A stretch of 28,546 nt of DNA from Promethearchaeota archaeon (GCA_030620005.1 JAUXAJ010000027.1:1-28546); one strand, 5' to 3'; numbered from the stretch's first letter, positions 1 to 9,708 are shown. Notes: a model not told the origin generated them from the letters alone. Program-made: numbers and translations.

Positions 1-191
1 AATAGTATCAACTTATCGTTAAAAATGGGGTGCGTATAGATGTAAAACTAGTACAAATTTTAAAGATAATAAAGTTTTAAATTAATAGAAACCAGATCTT
101 TATTATTCTTTAGAAAAAATTACAAAACTTAAGTTAATAATTTATTTTTTTGAAGTCTTTTCAGTTTTTTTAATGATGACATGATATAAAT

Positions 192-1364
192 TCATTGTTC
201 TTTACAAATATCTTTCATTAAAAAAATCGGAATTATTGAAAGGATCATGATCACTCCGACAATGGCACTTATTAATTCAGTTTCGATATATGCTGATAAT
301 GCCGTCCCTAAGGGAACGAAAATTACGCTCGCTAAAATCCTAAACGACGCCATTATTTGAAAAATAAGAACTTTTTTTCGGGATAGTGTTATAATTATGG
401 AGATTAAATTTATTACAAGAAATCCCGCCATTATTTGCATTATTGCAATTAATATAAAAAATACTATAATATGCGAAAAGGGAGCTATTATCAATATTAT
501 TCCCGATGTAATAGTAGAGATGATTAATAATCTCTTTCTATCAAATTTATTTGAAATAATTCCAGCAAGAATTATTCCTATTGTATTTACTAACACAAAT
601 ATTATCATGAAAAGCGAAAATAATGGTGCACTTCCTGGTCCTAACTTTTTTATAGCCCAAGGTTCTAAAGGATACTGATAAAGATTAGTGGAATATACCA
701 AGAAAATATAAATGGACATTAAAACAATATGGTTTAAAACCACTGGTTTTTCAGAAATGACTTCTACCTGTTCTCCAATTTTTTCATTAAATGGTAACTT
801 TAAGAATAATATAATAATTGTAAATGGTATTACAGATAAAATTCCAATTAATAAAAACTGATTCCACATCGGGATTGAATATTCATCCGAAATCGTAAGA
901 AAAAATAAAACATTAGGCATAATCGCTCCAACGATCACACCAAGTTGAGTACATAATACATTATTATCTTTAGTTTTTTCAGTTGGAGAATTAACTACAA
1001 TAATTTTATCAACTGTCACATCCATTAATGCCAAGAATGCGAAATTAATTCCAAGAAAAATGCCGAAAATTACTAACAATTCCACGGTTAATGCAAAGAG
1101 GATAAAGCTAATAAGAGCGCCTAATGACCCTAAAATTAGAAAAAAGTCTTTTCTTTTTCGCTCTTTATCGAAATATAGGGAAAATAAGGGTTTTACAAAC
1201 ATCATTGAATATGAAAAAATCTGAACAAAAGCGAGCTCGATTCTATCGACATTGAGCACATTAAAAAAATAAATTGGGAGATAAGTATTAATGTAAATAT
1301 AAATAACTTGTGCAATAAAATAAACCGAAAAATAAACCGCATAATTTCTTTTATAAGAATTCAT
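192..1364 (-). CDS. MFS-type multi-pass membrane transporter
   Basis: A 390-residue, highly hydrophobic protein with about 11-12 predicted membrane segments separated by short basic loops (for example DKERKRKD near residue 65 and SNKFDRKR in the middle). This is the layout of a major facilitator superfamily carrier. The first segment follows MNSYKRNYAVYF and the protein ends in a short charged tail. An acidic segment (LMDVTVDKIIV, about residues 113-123) recalls the DxxxD region of folate/biopterin-type (BT1) MFS proteins, but the substrate cannot be told. It is transcribed away from the radical SAM gene across a 170-base AT-rich spacer. The chosen ATG is the inner of two tandemly duplicated start regions; the outer ATG is out of frame. 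Family call fairly sure, substrate unknown. Confidence 0.8.
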   Translation of the reverse strand: MNSYKRNYAVYFSVYFIAQVIYIYINTYLPIYFFNVLNVDRIELAFVQIFSYSMMFVKPLFSLYFDKERKRKDFFLILGSLGALISFILFALTVELLVIFGIFLGINFAFLALMDVTVDKIIVVNSPTEKTKDNNVLCTQLGVIVGAIMPNVLFFLTISDEYSIPMWNQFLLIGILSVIPFTIIILFLKLPFNEKIGEQVEVISEKPVVLNHIVLMSIYIFLVYSTNLYQYPLEPWAIKKLGPGSAPLFSLFMIIFVLVNTIGIILAGIISNKFDRKRLLIISTITSGIILIIAPFSHIIVFFILIAIMQIMAGFLVINLISIIITLSRKKVLIFQIMASFRILASVIFVPLGTALSAYIETELISAIVGVIMILSIIPIFLMKDICKEQ

Positions 1365-1386
1365 AATTTCTTTTATTAGAATTCAT
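1343..1386. repeat. 22-bp tandem duplication spanning a start codon
   Basis: Two adjacent 22-base units (1343-1364 and 1365-1386) differ at one base. Each, read on the minus strand, begins ATGAATTCT and carries the first seven codons of the MFS gene. Because 22 is not a multiple of three, the outer copy opens a short frame (MNSNKRNYEFL, then stop) that overlaps the true start. Confidence 0.85.
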
Positions 1387-1483
1387 AATTATATATATGT
1401 TTTAAAAATAATTACTATTAATTTACTTTTTCACAATAAATGTAAATTATCTTGTAAAGTCAAGTAATTTAAATATTTTTATC

Positions 1484-1510
1484 AAAATAAATAAATAAAT
1501 AAATAAATAA
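1484..1510. repeat. AAAT tetranucleotide microsatellite
   Basis: About six and a half perfect copies of AAAT just upstream of the radical SAM start at 1536, in the promoter region between two divergent genes. Slippage here could change promoter spacing, but nothing shows that it does. Confidence 0.85.
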
Positions 1511-1535
1511 GTATATTTATTAGCAAAAATTTGAA

Positions 1536-3131
1536 ATGAAGTCTATCAAAATCTTATATATTCATCCCTATGAATTTTGGGGGACAACCGATATTTTACC
1601 AAGTTTTATTAGAATTTCCAATTATTTAAATTCAAGAAGAAAAGAACTGAATGGTTCGATTAAAGAAAAATATTTAGATTTTAGATATGAAAATTTACCT
1701 GAATTTGCTCCTGAAAACATAGTACTTTATCGTTTTGAGCTTAAAAAATTATTAACTAAGATTTATAAAAGATTTAAATTTAATTTGGTTGCAATCTCTT
1801 GTTATGGTTCTTTTAATTATATAAATTCTATTGAAGTTGCTTTTTTAATTAAATATTTTATTAATCCAAATTGTACAATCGTCGTTGGCGGAGTACACAC
1901 AACTATTTGTCCTCAAGACTTTCAACCAGGAGAGTTTCCCGTATATCTTAATAATACTTATAACCAAAATACAACTCCATTTGATTTTTTAATCAAAGAA
2001 GAGGGAGAAAAACCATTTTTTAAGTTAGTTCGAGATATTCTGGAAGGTTCAATCAAGAGACGAAATAATCCGACAGAAAATTGCATTATCAGAGAAATAG
2101 AAATTATTAATGACCTTAATGAGCTGCCTATTATTGATTTAAGACTATTAAAAAAATATCGCAAAATTCTTAAAAAGTATAATAATTTATGGATTGATTT
2201 TTCTAGAGGATGTATATTTAAATGTAAATTTTGCATTAATTCAGAAAACTATGTGAATTGTTATAAAAAGGTTCGCACTAAATCAGTAAAAAAATGTATT
2301 GAAGAATTAAAAGTTCTAAAGAATTGTAAATGGTTATCAATAAAAAATGTATTTATTTCAGATATGATTTTTTTGCCCAAAAAATCATTAAGAACTCAAT
2401 TTTTTGAAGAATTAAAAAAGATCATAAACCAAGAAGGAAGCTTTCCTTTTCAAATTACTATTATGGATCGCATTGATTTATGTTCTATGGATGATTTAGC
2501 AAATTATAATGAATTAAATATAATTCCTAGCTTTGGACTCGAGTCTTGTTCAAAAACAATGTTGTATAAAATGGGAAAAATATTAGGAAGAACAAGAAAC
2601 CAAATTAACAATGGCATCAATCGTTATTTACTTAAACTTGAAGAAATCATTAAAGAAGGGAACAAATTGGAATTGTTAATAAAATATAATTTACTTATTG
2701 GCTTACCAGGTTCTACTAAAGAAACAATTAAAGAAAATTGTGATTTTTTTTTAAAAAAAAGATTTGATGGAGAAAGTTTATTAGATAAATTTAAAGTAAT
2801 CTTCAAATTTAACAAATACTTCGCTTACATAGGTTCTGAGATTTATAATATTGCAGAAGAAAAGTTTGGGGCAAGGATTTATCACAAAGAATGGTGGAAA
2901 ATGTTTAGGAAAGACCAAGCATATCTAGCGGCACTCGTAGATCCAAGTAAAGACTTAACTTTCAAAGAGTCCATAAATCTAAACTTAAAATTTATCAAAG
3001 AAGTATTTATTAAACAAAATAAACTTAAAAATCCTGTATATTCTTTCTCCATATTAAGGGATTTTTTAAGAAGTAAAGATGGTTTAATTTATAAGCTTCA
3101 TGAAATGATAAAAGAGAAAAACTCCAATTGA
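1536..3131 (+). CDS. Radical SAM protein with B12-binding-like N-terminal domain
   Basis: A 531-residue protein with the two-domain layout of cobalamin-binding-type radical SAM enzymes. An alpha/beta N-terminal domain (about residues 80-180) has a VVGGVHTT segment and then FDFLIKEEGE, matching the usual 'GG.H...P ... D.v..GEGE' pattern; no DxHxxG cobalamin-ligand motif is evident, so B12 binding is doubtful. The radical SAM [4Fe-4S] motif is CxxxCxxC at Cys226, Cys230 and Cys233 (SRGCIFKCKFC). Downstream are FGLES (near residue 333) and NLLIGLPGST (near residue 385), typical of the barrel. The C-terminal ~100 residues are basic and helical. Start: ATG after an AT-rich promoter region. The reaction and substrate cannot be inferred, and no obvious partner lies next to it. 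Confidence 0.85.
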   Translation: MKSIKILYIHPYEFWGTTDILPSFIRISNYLNSRRKELNGSIKEKYLDFRYENLPEFAPENIVLYRFELKKLLTKIYKRFKFNLVAISCYGSFNYINSIEVAFLIKYFINPNCTIVVGGVHTTICPQDFQPGEFPVYLNNTYNQNTTPFDFLIKEEGEKPFFKLVRDILEGSIKRRNNPTENCIIREIEIINDLNELPIIDLRLLKKYRKILKKYNNLWIDFSRGCIFKCKFCINSENYVNCYKKVRTKSVKKCIEELKVLKNCKWLSIKNVFISDMIFLPKKSLRTQFFEELKKIINQEGSFPFQITIMDRIDLCSMDDLANYNELNIIPSFGLESCSKTMLYKMGKILGRTRNQINNGINRYLLKLEEIIKEGNKLELLIKYNLLIGLPGSTKETIKENCDFFLKKRFDGESLLDKFKVIFKFNKYFAYIGSEIYNIAEEKFGARIYHKEWWKMFRKDQAYLAALVDPSKDLTFKESINLNLKFIKEVFIKQNKLKNPVYSFSILRDFLRSKDGLIYKLHEMIKEKNSN

Positions 3132-3299
3132 AGAATTTACAGCAACTATTTTTAGTTATTTCGAAAATACATTACTAAAACCTTATATAGAGTTTAAAAT
3201 ATTTTATTTATAATTAAGTCTGAAAAATAGAAAAATTAAGAGTGTCATTATAATATTATTATCCTTCTGAACTAAAATTATTAAATTTTAAATATCGAT

Positions 3300-6200
3300 A
3301 TGGAAACTATAAGATTAAATCTAAAAAATATAGAAGGCAATGAAAACATCGATGATATCAATGAGTTTTTTTTTGAGCTATTACTAAATTTACAATCTTA
3401 TTTAAATCTTAAAATCATTAATCAGAGCGTTAAAATAACTTTTATTAAGGCAAAAATAGAAAATTTTAATCTTTTTAATTTTGGAGTTAAGAAAAGCATT
3501 AGAAATAACACAATTTTTATTGAAATTTTAGATAAATATAAGAAATTCTTATCCTTCATTTTATTGAGAGAAGCTTATTGTTGTTTTATTCCTGACATTT
3601 TAAAAGATAACGAATCAGTAATGATTTTTATCAATCAAATTATAGAAAATAATCTTCAAAATTTTGATGTTATTAACGATTGGAAGTCTTTAATTAGAGA
3701 AATTATTGTAAATTATAATTTCCTCGTAGCAAGTTTTGACAGATTAGAGAAATTTCTTATGCTACAAGGAACTGAAGTAACAGAAAATCCTATAATATTT
3801 TTCTTTGAATATATTAGAAAAAATATTCTATTGATTAATGATAATTCAGAAGATCTTTATTATAACCTTCATAAAGAATTCTTATTTAAAACATCTAAAT
3901 CTATAAAAAATAATGAGATTATAGAAACAATTCGAGTATTAATAAAGATTTTCTATAAAGTTAAAAGTTACCGTGCTCTTTTAGATTTTCAAAATTATTT
4001 TAAGAAATATAAACAAAATGGAGAAATTAATACAGATCTCTCTTTAAGAAAATTTATTGTTAATATGAAGTGGATCAATAAATTTAGTTATATTGCTCCA
4101 TCTTATCAAATTAATTATAACGCACTTAATCTGGTTGTTATAGTATGTATATTAAGATTCCATCCACTAATCACGAAAGATAAAGTAGATCTTATTATAC
4201 AAAAGTTACCTTTCTTTTTAAATTCAAAATCTTCAGAAAGTTATTTTGCAATAGAAGTATCTGGTTATATTATTGCTCCTCTCGCTTATTTAAAAGATAT
4301 ATGTAATTTTATTGATAAATTAGAACAGTATGGATTTATAACGAACAAAATCTGTTTTTTTGATTCGAAATATGAAAATAATTTAAATCTTAACTATTTC
4401 AGGGAATTCTACAAAAAAGGTCGAATTATCAACCCTAACAATAGACATTATGATGATAAATACGAAATTAAATTTACAATTAATTTTGGTCGCAAATTTT
4501 TTAAACAAAAACTTTCAATCTTAGACTATTTAATACTAGATAGAGTTAGATATTTTTCAATTACAGGATTTGCATTTGAAAGGAGAACTGAAACGCTAAG
4601 AGCATTAAAATCCGATTTACTTAACGAAATATTAAGTCAACGAGCTTTAATTAGGGAATTAAAAAAAAATGTTGAAGTTTTTTATAAGGATGAAGATTTA
4701 AAAAATAAAATTCTAACTTTTTTAGATTCGAATAGATGGCTTGGATTTTTCTACATTAAAGAATTGTTAGGAACCTTAATATCCGGTATTGAGATAATTA
4801 AAACATTTTTAATCGAAAATCAAAATATTAAAAACCTACATCAATTTCAAGAGGTAATAAAAAAAAGAGCTCTCTCTCAATCAATTGAAAAAAAATTACT
4901 ATATAATGAGGAGGAAGTTAAAAAAGTAATTTTTCAAGATTTAATTCCACTCTATTTCCAAAATAAGAGGAAATTCAATGAAGATCTGGAGGACTATCAG
5001 AAATTCTACAATTTTTTCAAATCCTGCCATGACTTGAAAATATTAAGCTCAAGATCAATGGAGAGACTTATTAAAGATGAAGATTTAGTAGAAAAAATTT
5101 ACTCAATAAAAGAGGAAAAGCTAAGCAAAAATTATGAGAATTCAAGGTTAAAAAGAATTACGAGCAAGGATGTTGAGGAGATTATAAATTCGTTTGTAAA
5201 TTCAAAACCACCTATTATTGCCCCTCTACTAATCACTACAATAATGACAACACCCTTTGCAAAGTATTATATTCAACTTGTTGTTAAAGATTCGGCAGAA
5301 ACTCGAAAAACAATTGACAGGATAAAGCGATATTTTCCAAGGGTCATTATTCTCGGAGGTGAAGAAATTTTTTCCAGAGAAGAATTATTTCAAGTTGAGA
5401 TATACCTTCCGAGCCTTAATGAAAAAGAAAAAGAACTTTTAATTTCCATATTACATAATTTATTTAAAGACAACCTCATAAGTCTTAAAAGATATTTTTA
5501 CGATGGTTTCTTTAAAGCATTTTCAAGAAAAGATTTTTACGACTTTGAAAAGCAGGAGTTTTTTTATACAAAAGACCTGTTCGAACAATATTTCAGATAC
5601 GTTCAAAAAATATTTTCTAAAAACCTCAAGCCATTTCAAGAACAGAGTAAAATAGTTCAAGATCAATTTTGGTCATCAGAAAAAGATATTAAACATTTTG
5701 TAAATCGGGTAAACGATCGATGTTCGAGAGAACAAGTTGATCTAAATCCAAAGAAATTAAATGAGTTATTGAGGATTCATTCTAATCTGAAAGATTTATT
5801 CCTAGATTCTGAAAATTTCCAAACAATAAGGCACCAAGAATTTTTTAAGAATTATGTTCATTACATAAAATTTAAACCTACTTTTCAAGCTTTTGGATTA
5901 GGACAATATTATTTGTACATTCGCTCATCCAAATTTGAAGAATTTGATGTTAGACATTTGTTAATAAACACATTTCAGAAAGTTAAATATCCCGCATTTA
6001 TTGACAACACACAATCGTTTTTTATTAAATACATATTTCCCCATCGAAATCCAAATATGGCTCATATTAATTGGTTGACGCACTCGAAGCGAGCAATTAG
6101 CGAATATTGCTTGTTTTTCGTTAAAAAGGTCCACCAATTATTTCATTTGGATTACAATATTAGTTCAAACTGGGACATGGATCATAATCGTTTTAAAGCT

Positions 6201-6890
6201 TACATGCAAAGAATTCTTTTTAATCCCACTTACAAGGTTCAGATTTCTCCAAAAAAGGAGTTTAATATTGGAGACTTGATTATATCCGACTACTGGGGTC
6301 CGGATTCTTCATATTTTAAGGATTTGACTCAAATTTACACGACAAGTTCTAAAGATATAAAATTTATTCCTCATAGGTCGTTGCTTGAAGGCATCAAAAC
6401 CCTTATAAAGAAGCAACTCATTTGGCCATATATAAAATTAAAAAAACAAAATCTAGATCTACGAGAGAAAATTTGCATCATTTTACCAGATGTAAAACAA
6501 GAACACATCAGTACCCTTATAAAAATATTCAGTTTCTTTAATTTTGGATTTATTTACGAGATTGAAGGTCATTATTATGTAAATGGGTTTTACAAGGAAA
6601 AAAAGTTCGAGAACGGATTATCAATCAAACTTTACCTGCCAAATTGCGAAATTAGTATATTTCAACAGTTATTTAAAAAACTATTTCAATATTTAAAAAT
6701 CAAGAAATTCTTGATAATGAGCGACATGATTGACGGGAGGAACTTCCTAGAATCGACGTTCGATAATTTAAAGTTTTTAAAAACATACAATCCCCTAAAA
6801 AATCTTGAGTGGAGTGAAAAAGATAAAAAGTGGATAAATTTTAAATTATATGGTGAAAGATTTAAAAAGAATCATCCAAAATTGTATTAA
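3300..6890 (+). CDS. Giant Asgard-type hypothetical protein (1196 aa)
   Basis: A single uninterrupted 1196-codon frame, rich in Lys, Phe, Ile and Asn, without signal peptide or membrane segments, so probably cytosolic. No family is recognised. Visible structure: an N-terminal alpha/beta part ending in LLREAYCCFIP (residues 88-98); a long mostly helical middle; then three regions with alternating strand-helix-strand patterns, near residues 640-740 (PFAKYYIQLVV ... FQVEIYLPSL), 860-930 (QYYLYIRSS ... SFFIKYIFP) and 1050-1140 (REKICIILPD ... LSIKLYLPN). These could be repeated ferredoxin-like or ACT/RAM-like folds, which is inference. The LLREAY segment resembles a degenerate HExxH helix, but too weakly for a protease call. 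It stands alone between the radical SAM gene and the acyl-CoA synthetase gene. Confidence 0.75.
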   Translation: METIRLNLKNIEGNENIDDINEFFFELLLNLQSYLNLKIINQSVKITFIKAKIENFNLFNFGVKKSIRNNTIFIEILDKYKKFLSFILLREAYCCFIPDILKDNESVMIFINQIIENNLQNFDVINDWKSLIREIIVNYNFLVASFDRLEKFLMLQGTEVTENPIIFFFEYIRKNILLINDNSEDLYYNLHKEFLFKTSKSIKNNEIIETIRVLIKIFYKVKSYRALLDFQNYFKKYKQNGEINTDLSLRKFIVNMKWINKFSYIAPSYQINYNALNLVVIVCILRFHPLITKDKVDLIIQKLPFFLNSKSSESYFAIEVSGYIIAPLAYLKDICNFIDKLEQYGFITNKICFFDSKYENNLNLNYFREFYKKGRIINPNNRHYDDKYEIKFTINFGRKFFKQKLSILDYLILDRVRYFSITGFAFERRTETLRALKSDLLNEILSQRALIRELKKNVEVFYKDEDLKNKILTFLDSNRWLGFFYIKELLGTLISGIEIIKTFLIENQNIKNLHQFQEVIKKRALSQSIEKKLLYNEEEVKKVIFQDLIPLYFQNKRKFNEDLEDYQKFYNFFKSCHDLKILSSRSMERLIKDEDLVEKIYSIKEEKLSKNYENSRLKRITSKDVEEIINSFVNSKPPIIAPLLITTIMTTPFAKYYIQLVVKDSAETRKTIDRIKRYFPRVIILGGEEIFSREELFQVEIYLPSLNEKEKELLISILHNLFKDNLISLKRYFYDGFFKAFSRKDFYDFEKQEFFYTKDLFEQYFRYVQKIFSKNLKPFQEQSKIVQDQFWSSEKDIKHFVNRVNDRCSREQVDLNPKKLNELLRIHSNLKDLFLDSENFQTIRHQEFFKNYVHYIKFKPTFQAFGLGQYYLYIRSSKFEEFDVRHLLINTFQKVKYPAFIDNTQSFFIKYIFPHRNPNMAHINWLTHSKRAISEYCLFFVKKVHQLFHLDYNISSNWDMDHNRFKAYMQRILFNPTYKVQISPKKEFNIGDLIISDYWGPDSSYFKDLTQIYTTSSKDIKFIPHRSLLEGIKTLIKKQLIWPYIKLKKQNLDLREKICIILPDVKQEHISTLIKIFSFFNFGFIYEIEGHYYVNGFYKEKKFENGLSIKLYLPNCEISIFQQLFKKLFQYLKIKKFLIMSDMIDGRNFLESTFDNLKFLKTYNPLKNLEWSEKDKKWINFKLYGERFKKNHPKLY

Positions 6891-6969
6891 TTTAATTACC
6901 TAATTTGAAATGAAATCTTTTTTTTAAACATGATTCAAAAAGAATAAAAAATTTCGATATTTTTCGTAT

Positions 6970-8418
6970 ATGATGATTAAAGAAAAATATGATTTCAAAA
7001 CTTTTGATACAATATTTAATCCGAAACACATAGCTTTCATTGGAGCTTCTGAAAATTCCGCACTCGGTTCAATGCTTTATCTTCCTGCGTTTAAAGAATC
7101 AAGGTGGTCTGACACTTTTTATCCTGTTAATCCCAATCGCGATAAAATACTTGATTGGAAGTGTTATCCTTCGGTTTTAGACATTCCTTATCCAGTAGAT
7201 ACGGCTTACATATCTCTTAAGGTAAATATCATTCCAAAAGTAGTAAAGGAATGCGTTGAAAAGAAGATCCGATGGTTAATAATTTTTGCAAGCGGATTTT
7301 CTGAATCTGGCGACCCTGATGGTGTAAAATTCGAGCGAGAACTTCAACACATGATAAGAAGTTCTAATACAAGAATTATCGGGCCTAATTGTCTAGGTCC
7401 TTTTAATAGTTCCAATGGTATGGCGTTTACCTTTAACGCAGAAGTAGGGCCTCCGGGTTTTGTTTCATTCATGTCCCAGTCTGGAGGCCACTTGACTCAA
7501 TTGTTCGATATAGGTTTTAAGCGTGATATTAGGTTTCGGTATGGCGTTTCTTTTGGTAATCAGATAGATTTGAATTGCGTGGATTTTTTAAGACATTTTG
7601 CTCAAGATTCAAAAACTAAAATAATCTGCTGTTATTTAGAATCTTTTGGTTCTGGAAGTGGCAGAAATTTTTTCTTAGAACTTAGAGAAACTTGTAAGGT
7701 TAAGCCAATAGTTATTTGGAAAGGTGGATACACGAAAGATGGTGCTCGAGCGGCGTTTTCCCATACAGGAGCAATTGCTTCCGACGATCGTTTATGGAAT
7801 TCGATGGTTAAGCAAACTGGTGCGATACTTGTTAAGGACAACGAAGAATTTTGGAATGCAATAAAAACTTTTGAATTATTATTTCCAAAATACCTTCCTA
7901 AAGGTAGAAATGTTGGCATCATAACGCCTGGAGGTGGAAGCTCGGTTTTCGCTTGCGATATATTTGGAGCTCATAACCTTAAAGTGCCCACTTTATCTAA
8001 TAGTTCTCAAGAAAAGATAGCGGAAATTTTACCGAGAGAGAATATTAACTTTAAAAATCCAATCGATTTAGGCGCATCGGGCTTTGTGTTAGATATTTTT
8101 TTAAATTGCATTGAAGTAGTTGTCAACGATCCAAACATCGATATTGTAGTTGTACCCTTATGGGGTCATCATATTTACCATTATGTATTCAAAAAAATGA
8201 TAAAATTACAAAAAAGAACTACTAAACCGTTCTTGTTTTGCTTACCGAGTATAGCCGATTCTATTGAGCTAGCAAGTAGATTTGAAAGGTCTAAAAAAGT
8301 ATTACATGAACATAGAGTTCTCTATTATTTATCTTTGAGAGATGCAGCGAAATGTCTTTCTTCACTTTGCAATTATAGCGATTTTTTAAGAAATCGTGGA
8401 ATAGACCCATCAAAATGA
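6970..8418 (+). CDS. NDP-forming acyl-CoA synthetase, alpha-subunit type
   Basis: A 482-residue protein matching the alpha subunit/CoA-binding half of the ADP-forming acetyl-CoA synthetase/succinyl-CoA synthetase superfamily. These enzymes interconvert acyl-CoA and acid while making ATP, through a phosphohistidine. Seen in order: the CoA-binding Rossmann domain starting FNPKHIAFIGASENS (about residues 15-30), GPNCLGPFN in its second half, FMSQSGGH opening the flavodoxin-like domain, and the phosphohistidine motif FSHTGAIAS with His265. Length is close to stand-alone alpha subunits (about 460), so the ATP-grasp beta part would be a separate gene; none is seen in the window. Two adjacent ATGs open the frame (MM). 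Substrate (acetate or other acids) is not determinable. Confidence 0.85.
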   Translation: MMIKEKYDFKTFDTIFNPKHIAFIGASENSALGSMLYLPAFKESRWSDTFYPVNPNRDKILDWKCYPSVLDIPYPVDTAYISLKVNIIPKVVKECVEKKIRWLIIFASGFSESGDPDGVKFERELQHMIRSSNTRIIGPNCLGPFNSSNGMAFTFNAEVGPPGFVSFMSQSGGHLTQLFDIGFKRDIRFRYGVSFGNQIDLNCVDFLRHFAQDSKTKIICCYLESFGSGSGRNFFLELRETCKVKPIVIWKGGYTKDGARAAFSHTGAIASDDRLWNSMVKQTGAILVKDNEEFWNAIKTFELLFPKYLPKGRNVGIITPGGGSSVFACDIFGAHNLKVPTLSNSSQEKIAEILPRENINFKNPIDLGASGFVLDIFLNCIEVVVNDPNIDIVVVPLWGHHIYHYVFKKMIKLQKRTTKPFLFCLPSIADSIELASRFERSKKVLHEHRVLYYLSLRDAAKCLSSLCNYSDFLRNRGIDPSK

Positions 8419-8446
8419 AAAAAACTACAAAAACTTACTTTTTAAC

Positions 8447-8776
8447 TTACTTTTTAAAGTTTTTACCGTATTCTTTGAGGGCATCAATGAATTCTTGCTT
8501 CAAGATGTTCTTAAATTCGAGTTCATTTTCTTTTATGCAAAGATCACCGTCATTAAGGACAAATTCTGAGTAATGATTATTTTTACAAAAGCGTGAATAG
8601 GGCACGATTAAAGTTGAAATGTCATGCGAACTTCTTAAATCATTACTTATTTTGTTTTCTGAAACCTTAACTAAATTATTAAATTTATAAAATTTAAGTA
8701 AAGAAACCCCACGGATTGGCGTTTTTCCGCCCGTGGGATGAATTGCCTCCTTACTTTTAACTCTTCCTGAACTCAA
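8447..8776 (-). pseudogene. Composite ORF: hypothetical gene remnant joined to an IS end
   Basis: A 109-codon frame from a TTG that immediately follows an in-frame TAA. The first ~28 residues (SSGRVKSKEAIHPTGGKTPIRG...) are translated straight through a GC-rich hairpin and resemble the read-through tail found at the 3' end of archaeal IS605-type tnpB genes. The last ~60 residues look like the C-terminus of an unrelated, unrecognised protein ending LKEYGKNFKK. The likely history is a gene truncated by an insertion element that later decayed to its right end. Whether anything is translated is doubtful. Confidence 0.35.
8708..8737 (-). mobile_element. GC-rich bulged hairpin, probable IS605/TnpB-type right end remnant
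   Basis: A hairpin with a 6-bp outer stem (CCCACG 8708-8713 with CGTGGG 8732-8737), a 4-nt bulge (GATT), a 4-bp inner stem (GGCG 8718-8721 with CGCC 8728-8731) and a six-base loop. It is the most GC-rich short stretch in a very AT-rich neighbourhood. Bulged subterminal hairpins of this kind mark the ends of IS200/IS605 elements and lie in the tnpB-linked guide RNA. No tnpB or tnpA reading frame remains nearby, so the assignment rests on structure and context only. Confidence 0.4.
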
Positions 8777-8962
8777 TCCTTACCACATTAGTATTTTTAC
8801 GAATTAATTAATATAAGACAATTAATGTATTTATAAAAAAAGACCCGACAAATTTAGTGATATACTAAAAACTAAGGGTTCAAACTAATTAAAAAAAAGA
8901 CTAAAAGAATTTGAATATTTAATTAAAAAAAACATGATGAAATTATTTTTTTCCTTTCCATT

Positions 8963-9142
8963 TCACACTATCGCTAAAAACTCGTAATCTTTTCCGACCT
9001 TCATTATCATGACACTCAACTTGAATTGAATTGGAATGTCTTCGTTTAATTTTTCTTCAAAACCTTTAGAAGACGAATCGATTTCTACATATAACTTTCT
9101 TTCTTCAGTAACTGCTCCAAGATTAATTTTAAACCCTTGAAA
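8963..9142 (-). pseudogene. Possible small gene fragment without a start codon
   Basis: An open frame of 59 sense codons preceded directly by TAA and lacking ATG/GTG/TTG near its 5' end. Its translation has a normal globular composition (GFKINLGAVTEERKLY ... KVGKDYEFLAIV) with strand-rich alternation, unlike random AT-rich sequence. It could be a small beta-rich protein that lost its start, or the tail of an older gene. No family recognised. It lies in the otherwise gene-free stretch 8777-9213, where nothing else was seen. Confidence 0.3.
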
Positions 9143-9213
9143 TTAATGAAGTAAGTATAAGGATATAAAATAAAAGTAAATTAAAAAAAAAGTAATATTC
9201 TCCTAATTCTAAT

Positions 9214-9708
9214 TTAATAACCTGATTGCAGTAATAATGCGAAGCACCCGTAGAAAAATCCGTTGATTACTCCAAGTACTATAATAGTAATAATTAATGC
9301 TATTGTAAAAGAGCCCCCGATTATTAACAGAACCATATAGCCGACAGCGGCAATAATTGTTGTCAAGAACCAACTACCAAAGGCTTCTCCTTTTGAATCC
9401 GCGAAATTTCCCGCTAGAATTGCAGCTAATAAAGGCGCAACAATGTAGCCTGCGTATAATAAAATCGTGCCAAGCAATATCGGTCCTGATATGAAAATAT
9501 TAATAAGCCCAAGCCACACACTTCCAGGAAGCATCGCAATTGGTCCAAATAGAGCTGATCCTAAAACGGTCAGGTTTAGTATAGTACCGAAGAATGCCCC
9601 AATAGTGCCATTAACCAACTCAATTAGTATCGTAAAAGCAAAACTAAGCCCAATAAAGAGTGCAATGGATATTCCGAATGATTTTCCAAAAGACATAGAG
9701 TTTAACAC
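9214..9708 (-). CDS. Small multi-pass membrane protein
   Basis: A 164-residue, glycine- and alanine-rich protein made almost entirely of about five hydrophobic segments, separated by short loops such as AGNFADSKGEAFGSW. There is no cleavable signal peptide; the N-terminus MLNSMSFGKSFG leads straight into the first membrane helix. No transporter or enzyme motif is visible, and the family is not recognised. It is divergent from the HypE-like gene across a 310-base AT-rich spacer and has no co-directional neighbour close by, so it seems to be transcribed alone. Confidence 0.7.
   Translation of the reverse strand: MLNSMSFGKSFGISIALFIGLSFAFTILIELVNGTIGAFFGTILNLTVLGSALFGPIAMLPGSVWLGLINIFISGPILLGTILLYAGYIVAPLLAAILAGNFADSKGEAFGSWFLTTIIAAVGYMVLLIIGGSFTIALIITIIVLGVINGFFYGCFALLLQSGY

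Noticed and set aside
1..191. Gene at the left edge
   Set aside because: Short AT-rich sequence with stops in all frames; nothing recognisable.
397..678. 93-codon plus-strand ORF
   Set aside because: Antisense shadow of the MFS transporter; low-complexity Ile/Asn translation.
3300..3600. Zinc protease domain at LLREAYCCF
   Set aside because: The HExxH histidines are absent and no third ligand is visible.
7632..7922. 96-codon minus-strand ORF
   Set aside because: Lies wholly inside the acyl-CoA synthetase gene, opposite strand, no family resemblance.
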